Source of the DNA: Panagrolaimus kolymaensis | Taxonomy: Eukaryota > Nematoda > Chromadorea > Rhabditida > Panagrolaimidae | Assembly (NCBI GenBank): GCA_028622995.1 | Contig: JAJQJQ010000015.1 | Span: 3,038,001 to 3,102,000 of the forward strand | Length of the DNA: 64,000 nucleotides | Direction of reading: 5' to 3' | In this document: in pieces, positions 17,650 to 35,644 of the stretch | Layout of the letters: each line of letters starts with the position of its first letter | Position numbering within the stretch: position 1 is the stretch's first letter | Position numbers and translations under genes: made by a program | The notes under the pieces: generated by a model | What the model was told of the DNA's origin: nothing | The model's database searches: none | What the model saw: only the letters and a program-made list of their open reading frames with translations

Positions 17650-20023
17650 ATGCCACAATCATCTTTTATATATTTATTTTATGTTCCAAGTTTGGACAAG
17701 GTTACAGTGTCAAGAGTGGAAGAACCTAACGATGGAAGATATTCAATTTTGAGCCAAGAAGAGTTAGACATTCTACCTCCAATTTATCGAAATGCTGTTA
17801 TTAAACTATCTAAACTTATGTTTAAAACTAATGAAATAAAAGTTCAAAGGGAATTATTTGAATCTTTCACGAACAAATTTACGACTCATGTAAAAATTCT
17901 AAGAAAATGGAAAGAGTAAGTTTAAATTATAAAAGTTTTGTTTTTGCGAAAAATTATAAAGCTTCAAAAAAACTTGGAAGATTTGAAGAGTAAAGAAATT
18001 CATCGAAAGAAACTTGGATTCTTGCAATATTAATCACTTGCTGCCATTTTTGTAAATTAAAAATATGGCCAAACATTTTTAGCATTTTTTTATTAAATTC
18101 TTTTTTTAGACTCGAAGGAAGAAATATTTATCCTAGAAGCTTGCTAGAAGAAATTGAATCTTATATCAACGTAATAGCATCCCAGCATCTTTATGATGAA
18201 ACATTTTTTAATTTTTCCTTTAGCAAAACCGATGAGGTAATGGATATTTTATTTTTTCTGAGCCAAATATTTTTAATAAACTATTTTTAGTTTCCAGTTC
18301 TGAATAAAGTTTTAACACATTTCATATTTGACGAGAAATTTAAATCAAATGTTGAAGAATTTATACAAATGAATAGAAATATCAAAGAATCTTTAACATT
18401 TCCCCATTATCAATTAAATGAATTTTGGAAATTTTATTTGTTGCATTCGTGTAAGTCAAAAAAAATTTGTGGTCATACTTTAATAACGAAAGCTTCTGAA
18501 CTTGTTTACATGATATGCCTGGAAATTAAATACTTAGCTATTAATGAATATTAAATTTTAGTGAGTCCTATAACCCCTGAATTAAGACAACAACATGAAC
18601 GAGCAGTGGAGTTGGAAGAAGATAGGATTTCTATTTTAAAACATGATAAAGAACAATACATAAAATTTTTATTTGAAAGCAGCGGCGATCATGAATTTAT
18701 TGTTCAAAATATTGAAGTTAAACTTGGAAATTATCCATATCGAAAAAGTTATTGGAAACAATACATAAATTACTTAGAAAAATGTGATCGAAAAGTAAGC
18801 TTCTTTTTTATACAGAAAACTGAACCACCCAAAAAATTAAAATTCATTAAGGCTATGTTGAATGTTTATTCACGATATTGCCGATTTTTTGTTAATGATT
18901 GGAAAATGAGAGAATCATATCGAATTCAAATAAAGAGACTCAATAAAAAGGGTTTTAATGTGAAACAATATATCAATGATTATAAATTGCTTTTAATGGA
19001 TTTTCCCATCTCAGCATCATACACTTTGATATTTCACCAATTAATCAAAAATTTAATTGCCTCAAATTGTATTTCTATTTATCGAAGTTTAAAAAGCTTA
19101 AAACCCATATTAAAAGCAACTTTCCAATTACCTAAACCAAAATCGAAACAAATCCGCTCAAATTTTCGAGGATTTGAGCCACATTTTCTTGAATATTTAG
19201 TTAAAAATGCAAATTACAAACTTTTATATAAATTTTATTCAATTTCTCGATGGTTTTATAATCGAAGAAAAGTTCCATTATGTCATAGACTATGCATTTG
19301 TGATACACAAAAAACTATCTCAGCTGAATGGTCATTATTTGTGACACCTGAAGACCTTGAACTTCAAGGATTTATTTATGTTACCAATGCTTTGGTTGTA
19401 ATATCCAAAGATCCATTAGCTTTATCAAAAATGATACCAAAAATTTATAAATTTGATCCATGGTTTATTAAAATTGATGATCAAATTTTAACTTTTGAAG
19501 AATATTGTTTTATTGTGGCTGAAGGAAATATAACCAAAATATGGTTGAATAATGTTATAGTTACTGGGACGAATGGTGAACAATTGCCCGTGGAATGTTT
19601 GATTGAAAAATTACCTAACGCTCAAGCTATGGGGTAAGCTCTGCTAGAATTGATTTATTGAAATTAAAGTTTCTTTTGTTTATAGATTTGAGCGAAACAC
19701 TTTAATCAAACCAGACACTTCCGAAAAATTAGGCTTCATTCAACTTAAAACTAAAATCGATCGCTTTGATCTCTATGGAGTCGACGAAAATTTTGATGCT
19801 CAAGGATTTTCAGAATTTATTCGAGTGAGTTTCTTCTGTGTTTATTAGAAAAAAAGTTGGACATAATGACTTTTAGAGAAATGGTAATTCAACTTCCAAT
19901 TTTATCCTTCATTTTAAACGAGAAATCACAGCACACCATAAATTAATGTTTAAAAGAACTTTACGAGTTATCATGAGAACATGGCTGCCACGATTCACTT
20001 TACCCCAACTTACTATTTATTAA
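17650..20023 (+). CDS. HAT-repeat protein with F-box-like C-terminus (tandem copy 1)
   Basis: Exons 17650-17915, 18110-18236, 18291-18450, 18562-18794, 18852-19633, 19686-19824 and 19877-20023 sum to 617 residues. The N-terminal ~330 residues carry helical repeats of the HAT type found in the splicing factor Prp39: aromatic pairs such as FWKFY, YWKQYINYLEK and NVYSRYCRFFVNDW recur at about 35-residue spacing. From about residue 369 a segment (EPHFLEYLVKNANYKLLYKF) resembles a divergent F-box, followed by a nematode F-box-associated type region. Such a join would connect an RNP-assembly scaffold to SCF-type adaptor features, but this is inference. The intron 18795-18851 is 57 bases and open in frame, so it could be retained. 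Sister of 20791-22996. Confidence 0.75.
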
Positions 20024-20790
20024 AACTACGGTTACCCATTGCTTTTATTTCAGGGTTATTTGTGTTTTGTTGAATTTTAATAAAGATATAAATAAAAGAT
20101 GTTTCATTTGAAAAAAAATGATGAACAAAGGCTTTGTAACAAAGCAACAAAAATATAAAAGTTTCAAAATTTCACAAAAAGTTTGTACAGGGGCATTTTA
20201 ATGTTGTTGCGAAATGATGATATCATGCAAAAAAAAGTCCACCTTTCAAAACAACAACAGTATGCTGCTCAAAAAAATATTTTGCATTTCATGATTGAAT
20301 TTAAAAAAACCTTTCTTGTCAAAAATTTACTCACGCTACATAACATTTTTGTTATTTTTGAATCACCATTTTCTATTTTTAGTTTATTTTTGCTGCTCTC
20401 TTGCTGACCATTATCTCATTCTTTAATATTTACGTCGCAAGTCCAACCGCGGCACACCACCAACAAGAAAAAAGCGAGAGAAAAGAGAAAACCCATCTTC
20501 TTTTTTCGGAGATGACGTCAAATCTTTCTCTGCGTCAAACAATTTTTCTTCTTTTTCTTCTTCTTCTTTGCTTGCTTACATTTTTTTCCTTCTCTTTTCT
20601 GGCAATTGCTTTTCTTTCTTTATATTTTTAACTGCCACGAAATAAAATAAAAAACAAATCCAAATTTCAAAATACTTTTTCTTTTCATCATTTTTTTAAG
20701 GGAAAAAATCTTTCATGGAAAGAATAATAATTTTTTCAAGAAATTTTAATAAGTCAGTAACTATTCAGTAATTTATTTTCTCATTGATTT
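20024..20790. other. Spacer between tandem HAT-repeat genes
   Basis: About 770 bases with pyrimidine-rich tracts and no coding signal. It presumably holds the 3' UTR of the upstream gene and the promoter of the downstream one. Confidence 0.55.
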
Positions 20791-22996
20791 ATGGATTATA
20801 GAGCTGAAGCCGCCAATCCAAATCTTATAATTTCTGCAAACACTCATTATTTATTGCCACAAGCATATCAAAATGCTGTTACAAAACTTTCAATGCTTCT
20901 CTCAAAAACTTCCGATATTAAAGTTCAAAGAGAATTGTTTGAATCGTTTGCAAAGAAATTTACTCTTCATCCTGAAATTTTGAGAGCATGGAAAAAGTTT
21001 GTTTCTTCTAAGAGTTTTTTTGTGCAAAAAATTCCAACAAACTTATTTTTTGTTTGTAAAAATCAATAAGTTCTCTTTAGGCTTGAAACTCGAGGAATAC
21101 ATTTGTGGGAAATTGAAAAGCTAGAAGAAAGAGAAACTTATGTAAACATTATTGCTTCGGATCATCTCATAGATGATACATTTCTAAATTTTTCTTTTTC
21201 TAAACCCAATCAGGTAACTCATTAAATTTTATCCTAAGCAAACGTATGTAAATATATGAAATCTTTTTAGTTTCCAGTGTTAAACAAAGTTTTAATTATT
21301 TATCGATTTAATGAAACATTTTTTGAACATGATGCTGATAGATTTTTGGATTTAATTAAAAACATTAAAGAAGCCTTAACATTTCCAAATCCACATTTAA
21401 AATTATTTTGGAATTTTTATCAAAAACATTCATGTAAGGAAAATAGGGTATTAAAAAACTTTTAAGAAAACTTTGTTTTTATAGTAAATAAAATAACGGA
21501 TGATTTGGAAACAAATTATAATCAAGCAAAAATTTTATGGAATAAAATTGTGAATGTTGATCGAAATACTCAAAAATGGATTGAATGTTTGAAAAAAACT
21601 CATGACCATGAATATGTAATTCAAAATCTTGAAGCTCAATTAGGAAGAAATCCATTTAATAAAACTGTTTGGAATGGTTATATAAATTATTTAAAATATG
21701 TTGATCCCAAGGTGAGCTACATATTTATTTTTGACATTATGTATCTTAAAAAAAATAGTTTTCCAGTTTATGTTGAATGTTTATTCGCGTTATTGTCATT
21801 TCTTTGTTGATGATTGGGAAATGAGAGAAAATTATTATCGTGAAATTAAAAGGCTTCAACGAAAAAGCGAAGATGTCTTTCATTGGATCGAAGATTATGA
21901 AACTTTGAAATTAGATTTTCGTTTGATGATTCCAGGAAAATATTTATTTAATCGATTCTTGAATAATTTGGCTGACATTTTTATTGAAAGTATTGGAAAT
22001 TGTTTTAAATCTTTCAAAACTGAACAACGAATATATAAACAATTGCCAATAACTGTTGTTGTTGAACCAGCCACTTCTGAATTTATACCATATCAAACAA
22101 CAACTCCAAGTTTTCGACTTCCAATGTTTGAATATATTGCAAAAAATGCAAATAAAAAACTTATAATTAAACTTTGTTTAATTTCAAAATGGTTTGGATA
22201 TCGAATTCTTTTATGTCATAGACTCAGTATCACTGATTCCCGAAATACTCGAGTCTCAGAAGCATCAATTTTATTTTCTCAAAATAATTCCATTAGCAGC
22301 AACCATTCCAAGTTAAAAAATATTTTTGTTACTAATGCTTTAATTGTGACATCAAATTATAATTTATTTGCTTTATCAAAAATTATGCATAAACTTATTC
22401 GATGTGATCCATTATTTATTGATATTCAAAATCAAATAATAACTTATACCGAATATTGTTTTATTACCGCCGATGGAAATGTTGTTGATTTTTGTTTTAA
22501 CTATGTTTCAGTTTTAAATGAAAATGGTGAAGGCATTCCAGTGGATTACTTAATTGAAAAAATACCAAATGCAAAGTTTATAAAGTAAGCCACTAAACTA
22601 AAATACTGTATTGAGATTAAACACTTTCTGAAATAAAAGTTTTTGAAAGCCATTTTTTTAGATTCGGGCCTGGCACCATAATCGATAGATCAAGCAGATT
22701 GGGAGATTTTAAATCAAAAACTATAATCAAAAAATTTGAATTACATGGATTGGATGAAACTTTTGATGTTTTTGGATTTTCATTATTTATAAAAGTTTGT
22801 CGTCTCTCACAATTTTTTAAAACCCTTTAAAACCAAAGCATTATTTTAGGGAAATACATTACCCAACACAAATTTATCACTTCATTATAAAGAGGATGTG
22901 GAAGCATCAGTAAAAGCCGACTTTCGATGTCAGCTATTTTTTATAACCGAATCATGGATACCGAGATTTGTTACTCATAATTTAAATATTGTTTAG
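20791..22996 (+). CDS. HAT-repeat protein with F-box-like C-terminus (tandem copy 2)
   Basis: Exons 20791-20996, 21081-21213, 21271-21433, 21485-21711, 21767-22584, 22662-22794 and 22850-22996 sum to 608 residues. Intron positions and phases match the copy at 17650, so this is a tandem duplication. HAT-like motifs: LRAWKKLE, LFWNFYQKHS, KTVWNGYINYLK and NVYSRYCHFFVDDW. The F-box-like start FRLPMFEYIAKNANKKLIIK lies near residue 359, followed by a ~240-residue region with regular hydrophobic strands (FVTNALIVTS, ITYTEYCFITADGN) typical of nematode F-box-associated regions. No frameshift or internal stop, so the copy appears functional. The best family guess for the N-terminal half is Prp39-like; a search is needed to confirm it. 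Confidence 0.75.
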
Positions 22997-24050
22997 TTTA
23001 TCAACAAGCATTTGTAATATTGCTTAATTTTAAAATAATAAACTACCATTTTTTTATCGAGGCGAGCTTTAGTATAAAAAAATGTACACAAATGGGAATT
23101 CCACAAGCTTTGTCAATTTTTCCATAATTCATAAATATGGTTTATAATAATAAACAGAGATTATACGCTCACAAATGCAAATATTATCTAATCAAATAAT
23201 TAAAAAGCTTTTCTCATTCGCTTTCCGATTGTTGATTAATTTTTGCTTTGTATCAATTTTTTTTCATCTTTCATAATATTTTTAATCTAGCTCTCCACCA
23301 CTTAATTCGACTTCTTGATCTCATTGAAAAAGAGTTGTGTACTAATTTAAACCGTATATGAGTCATAATAAAAAAATCTTTCAATGTGCTTGATTGAAGA
23401 AAAAAAAGACTAAACTTTTTCTTCTTCCATTTTTACGCGTGTTTTTTTTTTTTGCATGCATGCAAGTTGCAACATATTAACCCGCTTGAGTTTCGACGCT
23501 CCCCTTTTTTTCTTCATTCTTTTGCTTTTGCGTTTGTTCGACTCACTTTCTTTTTTTGATTTTCGTCATATTTTTTTATTTCAACTTTTGGTGATTCAGC
23601 TTATTTTAAACTCGTCATTTTTTTATTATCATTGTCCCCTTTTCATGCAATGCTGCTTTATCTTCATTTAGTTTCATTGAATGATTTCCATAGTTTTTTC
23701 CTTCACCACTGTCATATATTTCAATCGATTCTTTCTTCAAAACAAAACAAAAACTTTGAATAATATTGAAGGCTTTTAGCCATTTGTCGCGTGGTATTAT
23801 TGTCTATCAATATTTACCACAATCGATTAGAGGTTATTTATGTGAACAATTTATTAAGATTAGCCTCATCTTTGATAATTTGCAATACTATAGTTTTTTG
23901 AGTAAATTAGGCTTCAGAGTGTGCTCATTGTTTTGTAAATAGCTTAACCATTATTAATTCTTTTATAATGAATAAGATTGATTTTCTTCGCGTTTTTTTG
24001 TTATAAAGAATATATGAAATATGTCTAATTTTACAATTTTAGCTCTTCCA
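22997..24050. other. Intergenic, no gene seen
   Basis: AT-rich spacer upstream of vps-4. The sequence TTTTACAATTTTAG just before the vps-4 start looks like a trans-splice acceptor. Confidence 0.55.
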
Positions 24051-28761
<4,711 letters not shown>

Positions 28762-29492
28762 TGTTCATCATCTTTTATCTGAAAAAAAATTTTGTACTTG
28801 TATTCATTTTCCCTGTTTGAATTTTGTCTTTTCTGTAGATTTTTGATACTTTCTTAACTTAATCCTTTGGTATTTTCTTCTTTTAACTTTCATACTCTTC
28901 TTTTTTTACTGTATATCTATGATTAAATTTATTTACGTTGTATAAAAAATACATTATTTTGGTTTATAAATTGTCGATTTGATTTTATATCCCCTTTTTT
29001 AAGTATAAAGTTTCCATTCTGACGTCAATCCTTGTGGCAAAAATTCAGACATTGGTCTCATTTTCAGTTGTTACTATGCTGCACCCTCAAATGAAGCAAT
29101 GGAAATGAAAGAAAGCATTCACTTGCTTCAAGTCATGCTTCAAAAATTTTACCACAGTAAAAAATCGATTCGACACAACGAAGAAGAAATAAAAGAGCTC
29201 CGCCTGAAAAAAATAAGCTGAGCGGCTGACTGCCATCCGTTGCAGCTTCCTCTTCCCTCCTCCTCCACATAACTACTCTTACCAGCCTGCCTGCCTGCCT
29301 TTTTGGTCGCTAAAGGCATTCTCCTCTCAATTCCTGCGCATAAATTTTTTTAACTGTTGTTGCTTTTCTTCTTCCTCACTCTCTTATCTTCCCTATTTCC
29401 TCCTTCCTTTACTCAACACTCACAACTGAGTAAAAAAAAGAAGTAAAAATTCTTCGAGAAATGTAAAGAAAAGATAAGTAAAAGACTAAAAT
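28762..29492. other. Intergenic
   Basis: AT-rich spacer with a CTGC repeat near 29288. No gene seen. Confidence 0.5.
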
Positions 29493-31582
29493 ATGCCATC
29501 ATCATCATTACTACGTGTTTCATCAAAACCTAAAAATTTATTATTATTATTATCAGTGCCGCCGCCATCGCAGCATAAATCGTTAGCATCATCATCATCG
29601 CCTTCAATGCTTAAAAAACATAATCTTTCATTAAAATATTTTATTAATTTTATTTTACTTTTATTTATTTTGACGATATCCTTTCCTTTAACCGTGGATG
29701 GACAAGATTTATATGGAGCTCAATATGCAAATAATCGAGCACCTGATGAAGTTCGACAACGTTCCCGATCTTCTATGATTGGAGCGGGATTTGATGATCA
29801 ACCACTACAACAACAACAACCTGAAATGGGTGGTGGTGATGATGTGGTTGTTGATGGTTCACGTCAAGGCTGTCAAGGGCCCTGGCAATGGCAATGTGCT
29901 AGTGGACATTGTATTGCACAATATGACCTTTGTGATGGCATAACACAGTGTCCAGATGATTCAGATGAAAAAAATTGTCGTGGAAGGTATGCGTTTTATT
30001 GTTAAATTTTCAAAAGTTATTCGAAACATTTTTTTGTTTCATCCTTTTGAGTCTATGAGTTTCGATTGAACTTGAAGCTTTTGATTTTTCGCAAGCCTTT
30101 TTTTCATCGAATGAAATTATTTCAAAGAGTTCGCCTTCTTTTTTTATTATTTATTTTCTTCGAGTATCTTTCCACAAGTTGGTTATCAACGTTAACCTCT
30201 TTACCGTGAGAATATTTTTACTTCCCACAACACTTCCTTATTCCATCTCATGTATTCACAAATATTATACTCGCCTACCTTTTTTTACTGTATCAAACAA
30301 AATTTATTAAACAACAACAAAGCCTTTTTTATTATTATTTTGAAAAATATGAAAAAAAAGCAATTAGGCTACACTCGAATAATCTCCTACTTTTTATGCT
30401 TATTTTTATGAATATTGTCATCATAATAGTAGCTCATTGATTGTGACGTAAAAGAAACAAGCTAGCAAGCAAGCAAAAAAAACTATTTGCCATTAAAAGT
30501 AAGAGAGTTAGTTGGGTCGTTGTTTTTATGTAAATGTAAAGTTTTAAATTTCAATACTCGAGCAAAAAAAAACTCAAACTTCCATTTTAAAAAAATATTA
30601 AAGCTTGTTGTGTGGCAAAACAAGAGAGAATCTTTTTAATTTTTTTTTGTTAATTATCAAAAAACAAAATATTGCAACAACTTTATTATTAGAATCATTT
30701 TACAACTTCAACATACAAAGTTTTTTTTGCAAAAAAATAAGTAGCATCAGTACTATTTTTTTTTACTAAAAACAAGCGAGTCTAAGAACATGAATCATTG
30801 AGAAGCTTTCCGAAAAATTGAGGGGTTTTTTATTCTCGCATGTCAGTCAAAATAATGGCTTTTGTTTTTTTTGTTGTGAAAGAGGCATCATAAAAACGTC
30901 AGCTTTATGAAGCAAAAACTCTTTCCAAAAATAGGAATACATAAAAAATTGAAAGCTTTACCTTTCAATGATTATTATTCTATGGTTTTTTATTTTTCTC
31001 ACGAATGTCTTGGATACTGTGTCCACAAATTTTTGCTTGTTTCTTTGACCTTTAATTGACTGACTAAAAACCAAATATTTATTTTTTATTTTTCGCGATG
31101 CTTTAACCAACCAATTAATTGATTATTCTTTTACTGCAATAGAGAAAAATTCCTTAGGGATTTTTTGTTTACTTTTTATAGTAATAAAGTTCAAAGGTCT
31201 TTTTATATAGGTTCAAAATTTCTAAAACATGCTTCAACGAATGTGTATCTCTAAATCAAATATCCATTTCAGGTTTGGTCCATCCCAACACATAAATAGC
31301 TTTCGTCAACCCGATGCTGAACCAAAACACCCTACAGCTGCTAAACCAGCAACCACTCATCCACCAACAACGACCTCCTCACCTGCCTCAAAAGATAATG
31401 GTTCCTTATTGCTTCCATTAAAGCTTGTATTTGCTGGAGCAGCAGCATTTATTTTAGTTGCTGGTTTAGCTCATGTATTTGTAAAACGGCGACAACTTCA
31501 AGCATCAGTACGAAATTATCGTAAAGGTGACAGATTAATCGACGATGAAGATGATTTACTTATTTCACAAATGTACAGCTAA
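29493..31582 (+). CDS. LDL-receptor class A single-pass membrane protein
   Basis: Two exons, 29493-29986 and 31273-31582, give 267 residues. A hydrophobic signal-like segment ([18 protein letters not shown]) follows a charged/serine-rich leader; the Met at 29606 would give a more usual signal peptide and may be the real start. One LDLa module is complete: [20 protein letters not shown] then [16 protein letters not shown], with six cysteines and the calcium-binding acidic residues. The second exon encodes a Pro/Thr-rich stalk, a transmembrane helix ([20 protein letters not shown]) and a short cytoplasmic tail ending [13 protein letters not shown]. Type I membrane topology is inferred. The 1.3-kb intron holds no recognisable gene. 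The ligand is unknown. Confidence 0.85.
29987..31272 (+). other. Intron of the LDLa gene
   Basis: AT-rich intron separating the LDLa module from the stalk and transmembrane exon. No nested gene seen. Confidence 0.6.
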
Positions 31583-31941
31583 AAAAATTTATGACAAAAT
31601 AAAAAAAGAAAGCAACGCAACACACCGGTTTTTTAACATTTCCCTTTTCTTTTACCTTCCTTCCTATTGACTGTTTCTGTTTCTCACATGTTCCTATTTG
31701 TTTTTTATAAGATTTCTCTCTATACTGTTTTTATTAAAATAAACATTTATACAATTACAAATAAATCAAGCAAGCAAATACACAAGAATAAACTTAATAA
31801 TAAATAGCAAATATGTATTTAATATTTGGAAAACAATCTAAACCCATAAATAAAAACCAATTAAAATCACAAGAGTTGGATGGCCATGATGACGATTATT
31901 TGGTTAATAAAATTAAAAATCATGGATTATCTTATAACCTC

Positions 31942-33379
31942 TCATTTTGTTGTTGCTTCTTCTTGACCTTCAATCTCCACATATTTTTTATACAAATGCT
32001 TATATTTTCCTTGAAATAATCGATCCGCATCTTCCCATGCGTGTAAAGCTTTAAGCACCGCAAAATCATAATAAGCATCTTTAAGGCTTTGTTTAATTTC
32101 TTTCTTTTCCAATGGTTTTATCATAAATTCTGCTAAACCAAGAGTATGAAAACCATGGGACATAAAAAAGTAATCATATGAAGTTTGAAGCTGTTCCACC
32201 GTGTATGGAACTTTGGATTTATCTCCATCATATTCTTTTACAAGGCAATCATAATAATAGGGAATTGCAAATTGTTCAGCTTGTCGACGAACAACCCCAT
32301 CAACACAAAGAGTTAAAAAGCATGAAAGATCTGACATGGGTGAACCTTCGTGTAAAATTTGCCAATCAATAAATGCTGCTACATCATTTTGAACGTCACC
32401 ATTTTCATCGATGGCCCACATAATATTTCCAGCAAACATATCTCCATGAACGATCACGGGAGGCATACCCAAATCTTTATGAGCTTGAACATTAGCAAAA
32501 TAAATATAATCTTGATTAAGGGTATATTTTCGATATCTTTTTATTAATGGCTCAAATTCAGCTAGAAAAAAATGCTATTAAAAGTTAATTCAGTGAAAAG
32601 CAAATTCATTCGGTGGACGAATTCAACTAACCTTTTCGTTTACATTTTTCTAAAAAGCCATCCACAAATTGATCTGCACTTTGCATAAAATCTCCAAACA
32701 GTGTTGCATTTTTGAGATATTTTCCCTTCCATTCAATAGCATCATCACAAAGAATATTTTTATGTAAATGAGCCAAATGCCGAATGAAAGCTTTCACTTG
32801 GGTTAAATTAACACTTTCAAAATGTGAAATGCATTTTCCACGTTGAGTTAAATCTTCCATGTGTATGCAACCTTCATGTCCACCATTAACCCAATCAACG
32901 GTTTTAAAAACTTTTGCAAGTGGAATATCCGCAATTTTAGAAAAATTTTTATAAAAATCACATTCAACATTATGAACCTCTGTTAGACCTTCTTGATATT
33001 CTTTTGGTAATCCTTCTTCAATAACATCATGAGCTTCTTCAAGAATTTTAAACGTTGGAATTTTTAATATTGTTGTGTTAGCATCTGAATCGTCGTCAGT
33101 AGAATCAACAAAAATAATTTTACATCGATAAACATATGAAATAAAACCTTGGCCTTCAGAAATATTTTTTGCGATCACCTAAAATTAATGAAGAGCGGAA
33201 TTAATGGGATTAGAAAAAAAACTCCAACTCACGTCTTTAACCGGTTGATTTCCATGAAGCTTTATAAATTTTTCATCATTATTCCTTAATGAATCCAATA
33301 ACCATCCAATAGTAAATGAATGACCATTTATTGATTTTGTAATATCAACTATGTCATTTACCACCGCCGCACTCGCCAT
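31942..33379 (-). CDS. CHK kinase-like / EcKinase family protein
   Basis: Exons 33233-33379, 32632-33178 and 31942-32561 sum to 437 residues. This family (choline-kinase-like fold; ecdysteroid-kinase-like in insects) is expanded in nematodes. Visible catalytic features: Brenner-type motif VIVHGDMFAGNIMW and the following metal-binding FIDWQILHEGSPMSDLSCFL, plus an N-lobe lysine in TTILKIP and HLAHLHK. The substrate is unknown. Length and motif order are normal and no damage is visible. The start MASAAVVND was chosen because the upstream codons up to 33421 look like 5' UTR. Confidence 0.9.
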
Positions 33380-34174
33380 TTTTTCTTCCTCTTCAGCACA
33401 AAACAACAACTTTAGACACAATTTTCTCTTTTCTTTTTTTTATTTGCTTTATTGAAGTTAGTATGGTTATGTTTTTTTTCAAGGCAATGAGGACAACACT
33501 ACATATAGGCGGTGTCACAGCGTCGTTATCTCGTTAATAGAAGTGCTTGAAGTGAGGAAATCCATAAATTTATTCGTTTATATCAAACAATATTTAAAAC
33601 ATTAAAATTGGGACTAATAACAAAAGGCATAAATCAAAGATCGTTTTGAAGTGATAGTCTTAAAAAAAGCAGACAAAAAAGGTGTTTGAAATTTAATAAA
33701 TTTATGAAGTAAATTGGATCAAAAATTTTGAAGAGATAGACACAAATGAAATTATCAAAATTGAAAAGAATATTCTATTTATCATAGGTAAATCCAGCGA
33801 ATTCTATCAAAATTCATAAAAATCAAGATTGAAATAAGTTTTCATCTAATTGGATTTTTCTCAAATCAGAAAAAACAGAAAAAATGAAACTTTTTTCAAG
33901 ATAGCTTCTTCGATGTATCTTTAAAAATTTTACTTTTAAAGGTAATTAATGAAGATCAACCAAATGGGTATTGATTTTTATTTTTTGCCGATCTTTCCTC
34001 TCATTCATTCATTCATTGATCACTCAATGTGCCATAAACGAAAAACGGCGCCGCGCAAAAATCATTGACCCAATGTTTTACCTCCGCAACATTGATTGAT
34101 GTTTTTCTTTTCATTATTACATCGATTTTGACTTTTATTAATAAAAGTTCAATCAATTTTGTATTTTCAACAGG
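33380..34174. other. Divergent intergenic region
   Basis: Lies between the divergently transcribed kinase-like gene and the membrane protein at 34175, so it holds both promoters. A CATT repeat occurs near 34005. TTTTCAACAG just before the 34175 start looks like a trans-splice acceptor. Confidence 0.5.
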
Positions 34175-34902
34175 ATGTCATCCAAAAATAAGCTTATTCC
34201 ACCATGCTATTGCAAGCATCGTTTTCGATCATTTAAAAGAATTTGTGGCTTTTATAAAGTTTTTTTAACTGGAATGTTAACAGCTTTAAGTGCTTTCTGG
34301 TTATTGCCTTTTATAGGAAATGATCATAAGCCATATTTCCTATTTATCATCACAAATTATTTAACCATCTTAAAAATCGAATGTCATGAAACTCTAGAAT
34401 TTAAAGGAGGAAATTTAGAAATATTTGTGTTTAAAACAGATTTTTATAATATCCAAAAGGTGAAATGAAATTATCGACATAGTTCTTTACTTTCAAAATT
34501 TTTTAGTCTGAATTATTCGAATGGCGCAAATCAACTTCACACCTTCGAGATTTATTTGAAACTTTTAAACTAACAACTACCGTAACTCAACAACCTCAAT
34601 GTGAAATTTTAAGCGCTGAAAAATTATTTTTGACGATTGAAAATTATTTTAAAACGTTTCCAAATTTCTATCTTCAATCGCTAAACCCTATTCTATTATC
34701 ATTTATTTTAATTATGGCGAATAAAGAATTCAGGAAAATGTATCGTTTGGATAAAAGACATCTAATTATTTGTTTACTTCCATTTATTATTGTTATTTAT
34801 TTGTTTGTAAAAATTATGAAGCAGAAAAGTGAAATTCAATGTTTGTTAAAATTTATTCAAAATGGTGGCAACTTTTCTTTTAATGAATGTTTGAGTAAAT
34901 AA
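34175..34902 (+). CDS. Small membrane protein, unrecognised
   Basis: Exons 34175-34459 and 34507-34902 give 226 residues. I do not recognise the family. The N-terminal region has a cysteine/basic cluster followed by hydrophobic stretches (FLTGMLTALSAFWLLPFIG and PYFLFIITNYLTI). The C-terminal part has a clear transmembrane helix (HLIICLLPFIIVIYLFVKIM) and a short tail. The splice join is in phase and the start follows a TTTTCAACAG acceptor, which supports a real trans-spliced gene. Confidence 0.65.
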
Positions 34903-35644
34903 ATAATTTTTCTTTGAATCGCAAAATAAATTATTTTTAAAATGGTAAATCATAGGCGATATTTATGTAATCTATCAAAAAGGCTACTCTTAATTACGTC
35001 AAAATCATTAACTGGTTGAAACAAAATTTTTCTTTATTAGGAACAATATTTACGGACAAACTAAATACAACAACAACAAAAAAAAGAAAAACAACGATGT
35101 TCTTATTTTGATAGATGATATAAATCGATTAGTTTGATAGTTTAAAAATAAAAATCAAGGTCCTTCAAAACTTTAATAGAAAAAAAAGTTTGACATTCAT
35201 GTAAAATAAATTTAATGTTAATAAAGTTTTTCTAGTTATTAGTTATGAAAGAAAAAAAAAACTGATACCGTAAAAAGAAGCTTTAATGTACATATCTTAA
35301 AATTTTATAGTCAGCCTAAAAAAACACGTTTAAAATACATACATATGTACTTTGAAGGACTTTGAAATTGATAATTGACGAAGAAGAAAACATCAACCAC
35401 CTATGTGGTGTTTTTTTTTACCAATTTGTGGAGGTTATTATTTTTCATAGTTTCCGTTTTTCTCCCCATTTTTATCAGATGTTTTAATTCAAATGCCTAC
35501 AAATATAAGCAAGCTTCATTTATTTTTTATGTTAAAGAACCTTTGGTGTTTTTTCTTATTCCTTTTTTTCTTTCCTTAAGTTTTAGATTGTATTTATTTT
35601 TCTTATAATTTTTATTACTTTTTAGTTAACATTAACTTTTTATA
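34903..35644. other. Intergenic
   Basis: AT-rich spacer upstream of the P450 gene. No coding signal. Confidence 0.5.

Noticed and set aside
31813..32019. Short plus-strand frame downstream of the LDLa gene
   Set aside because: Its first 40 codons look protein-like, but the rest overlaps the last exon of the kinase-like gene on the other strand, and no splice or family support was found.
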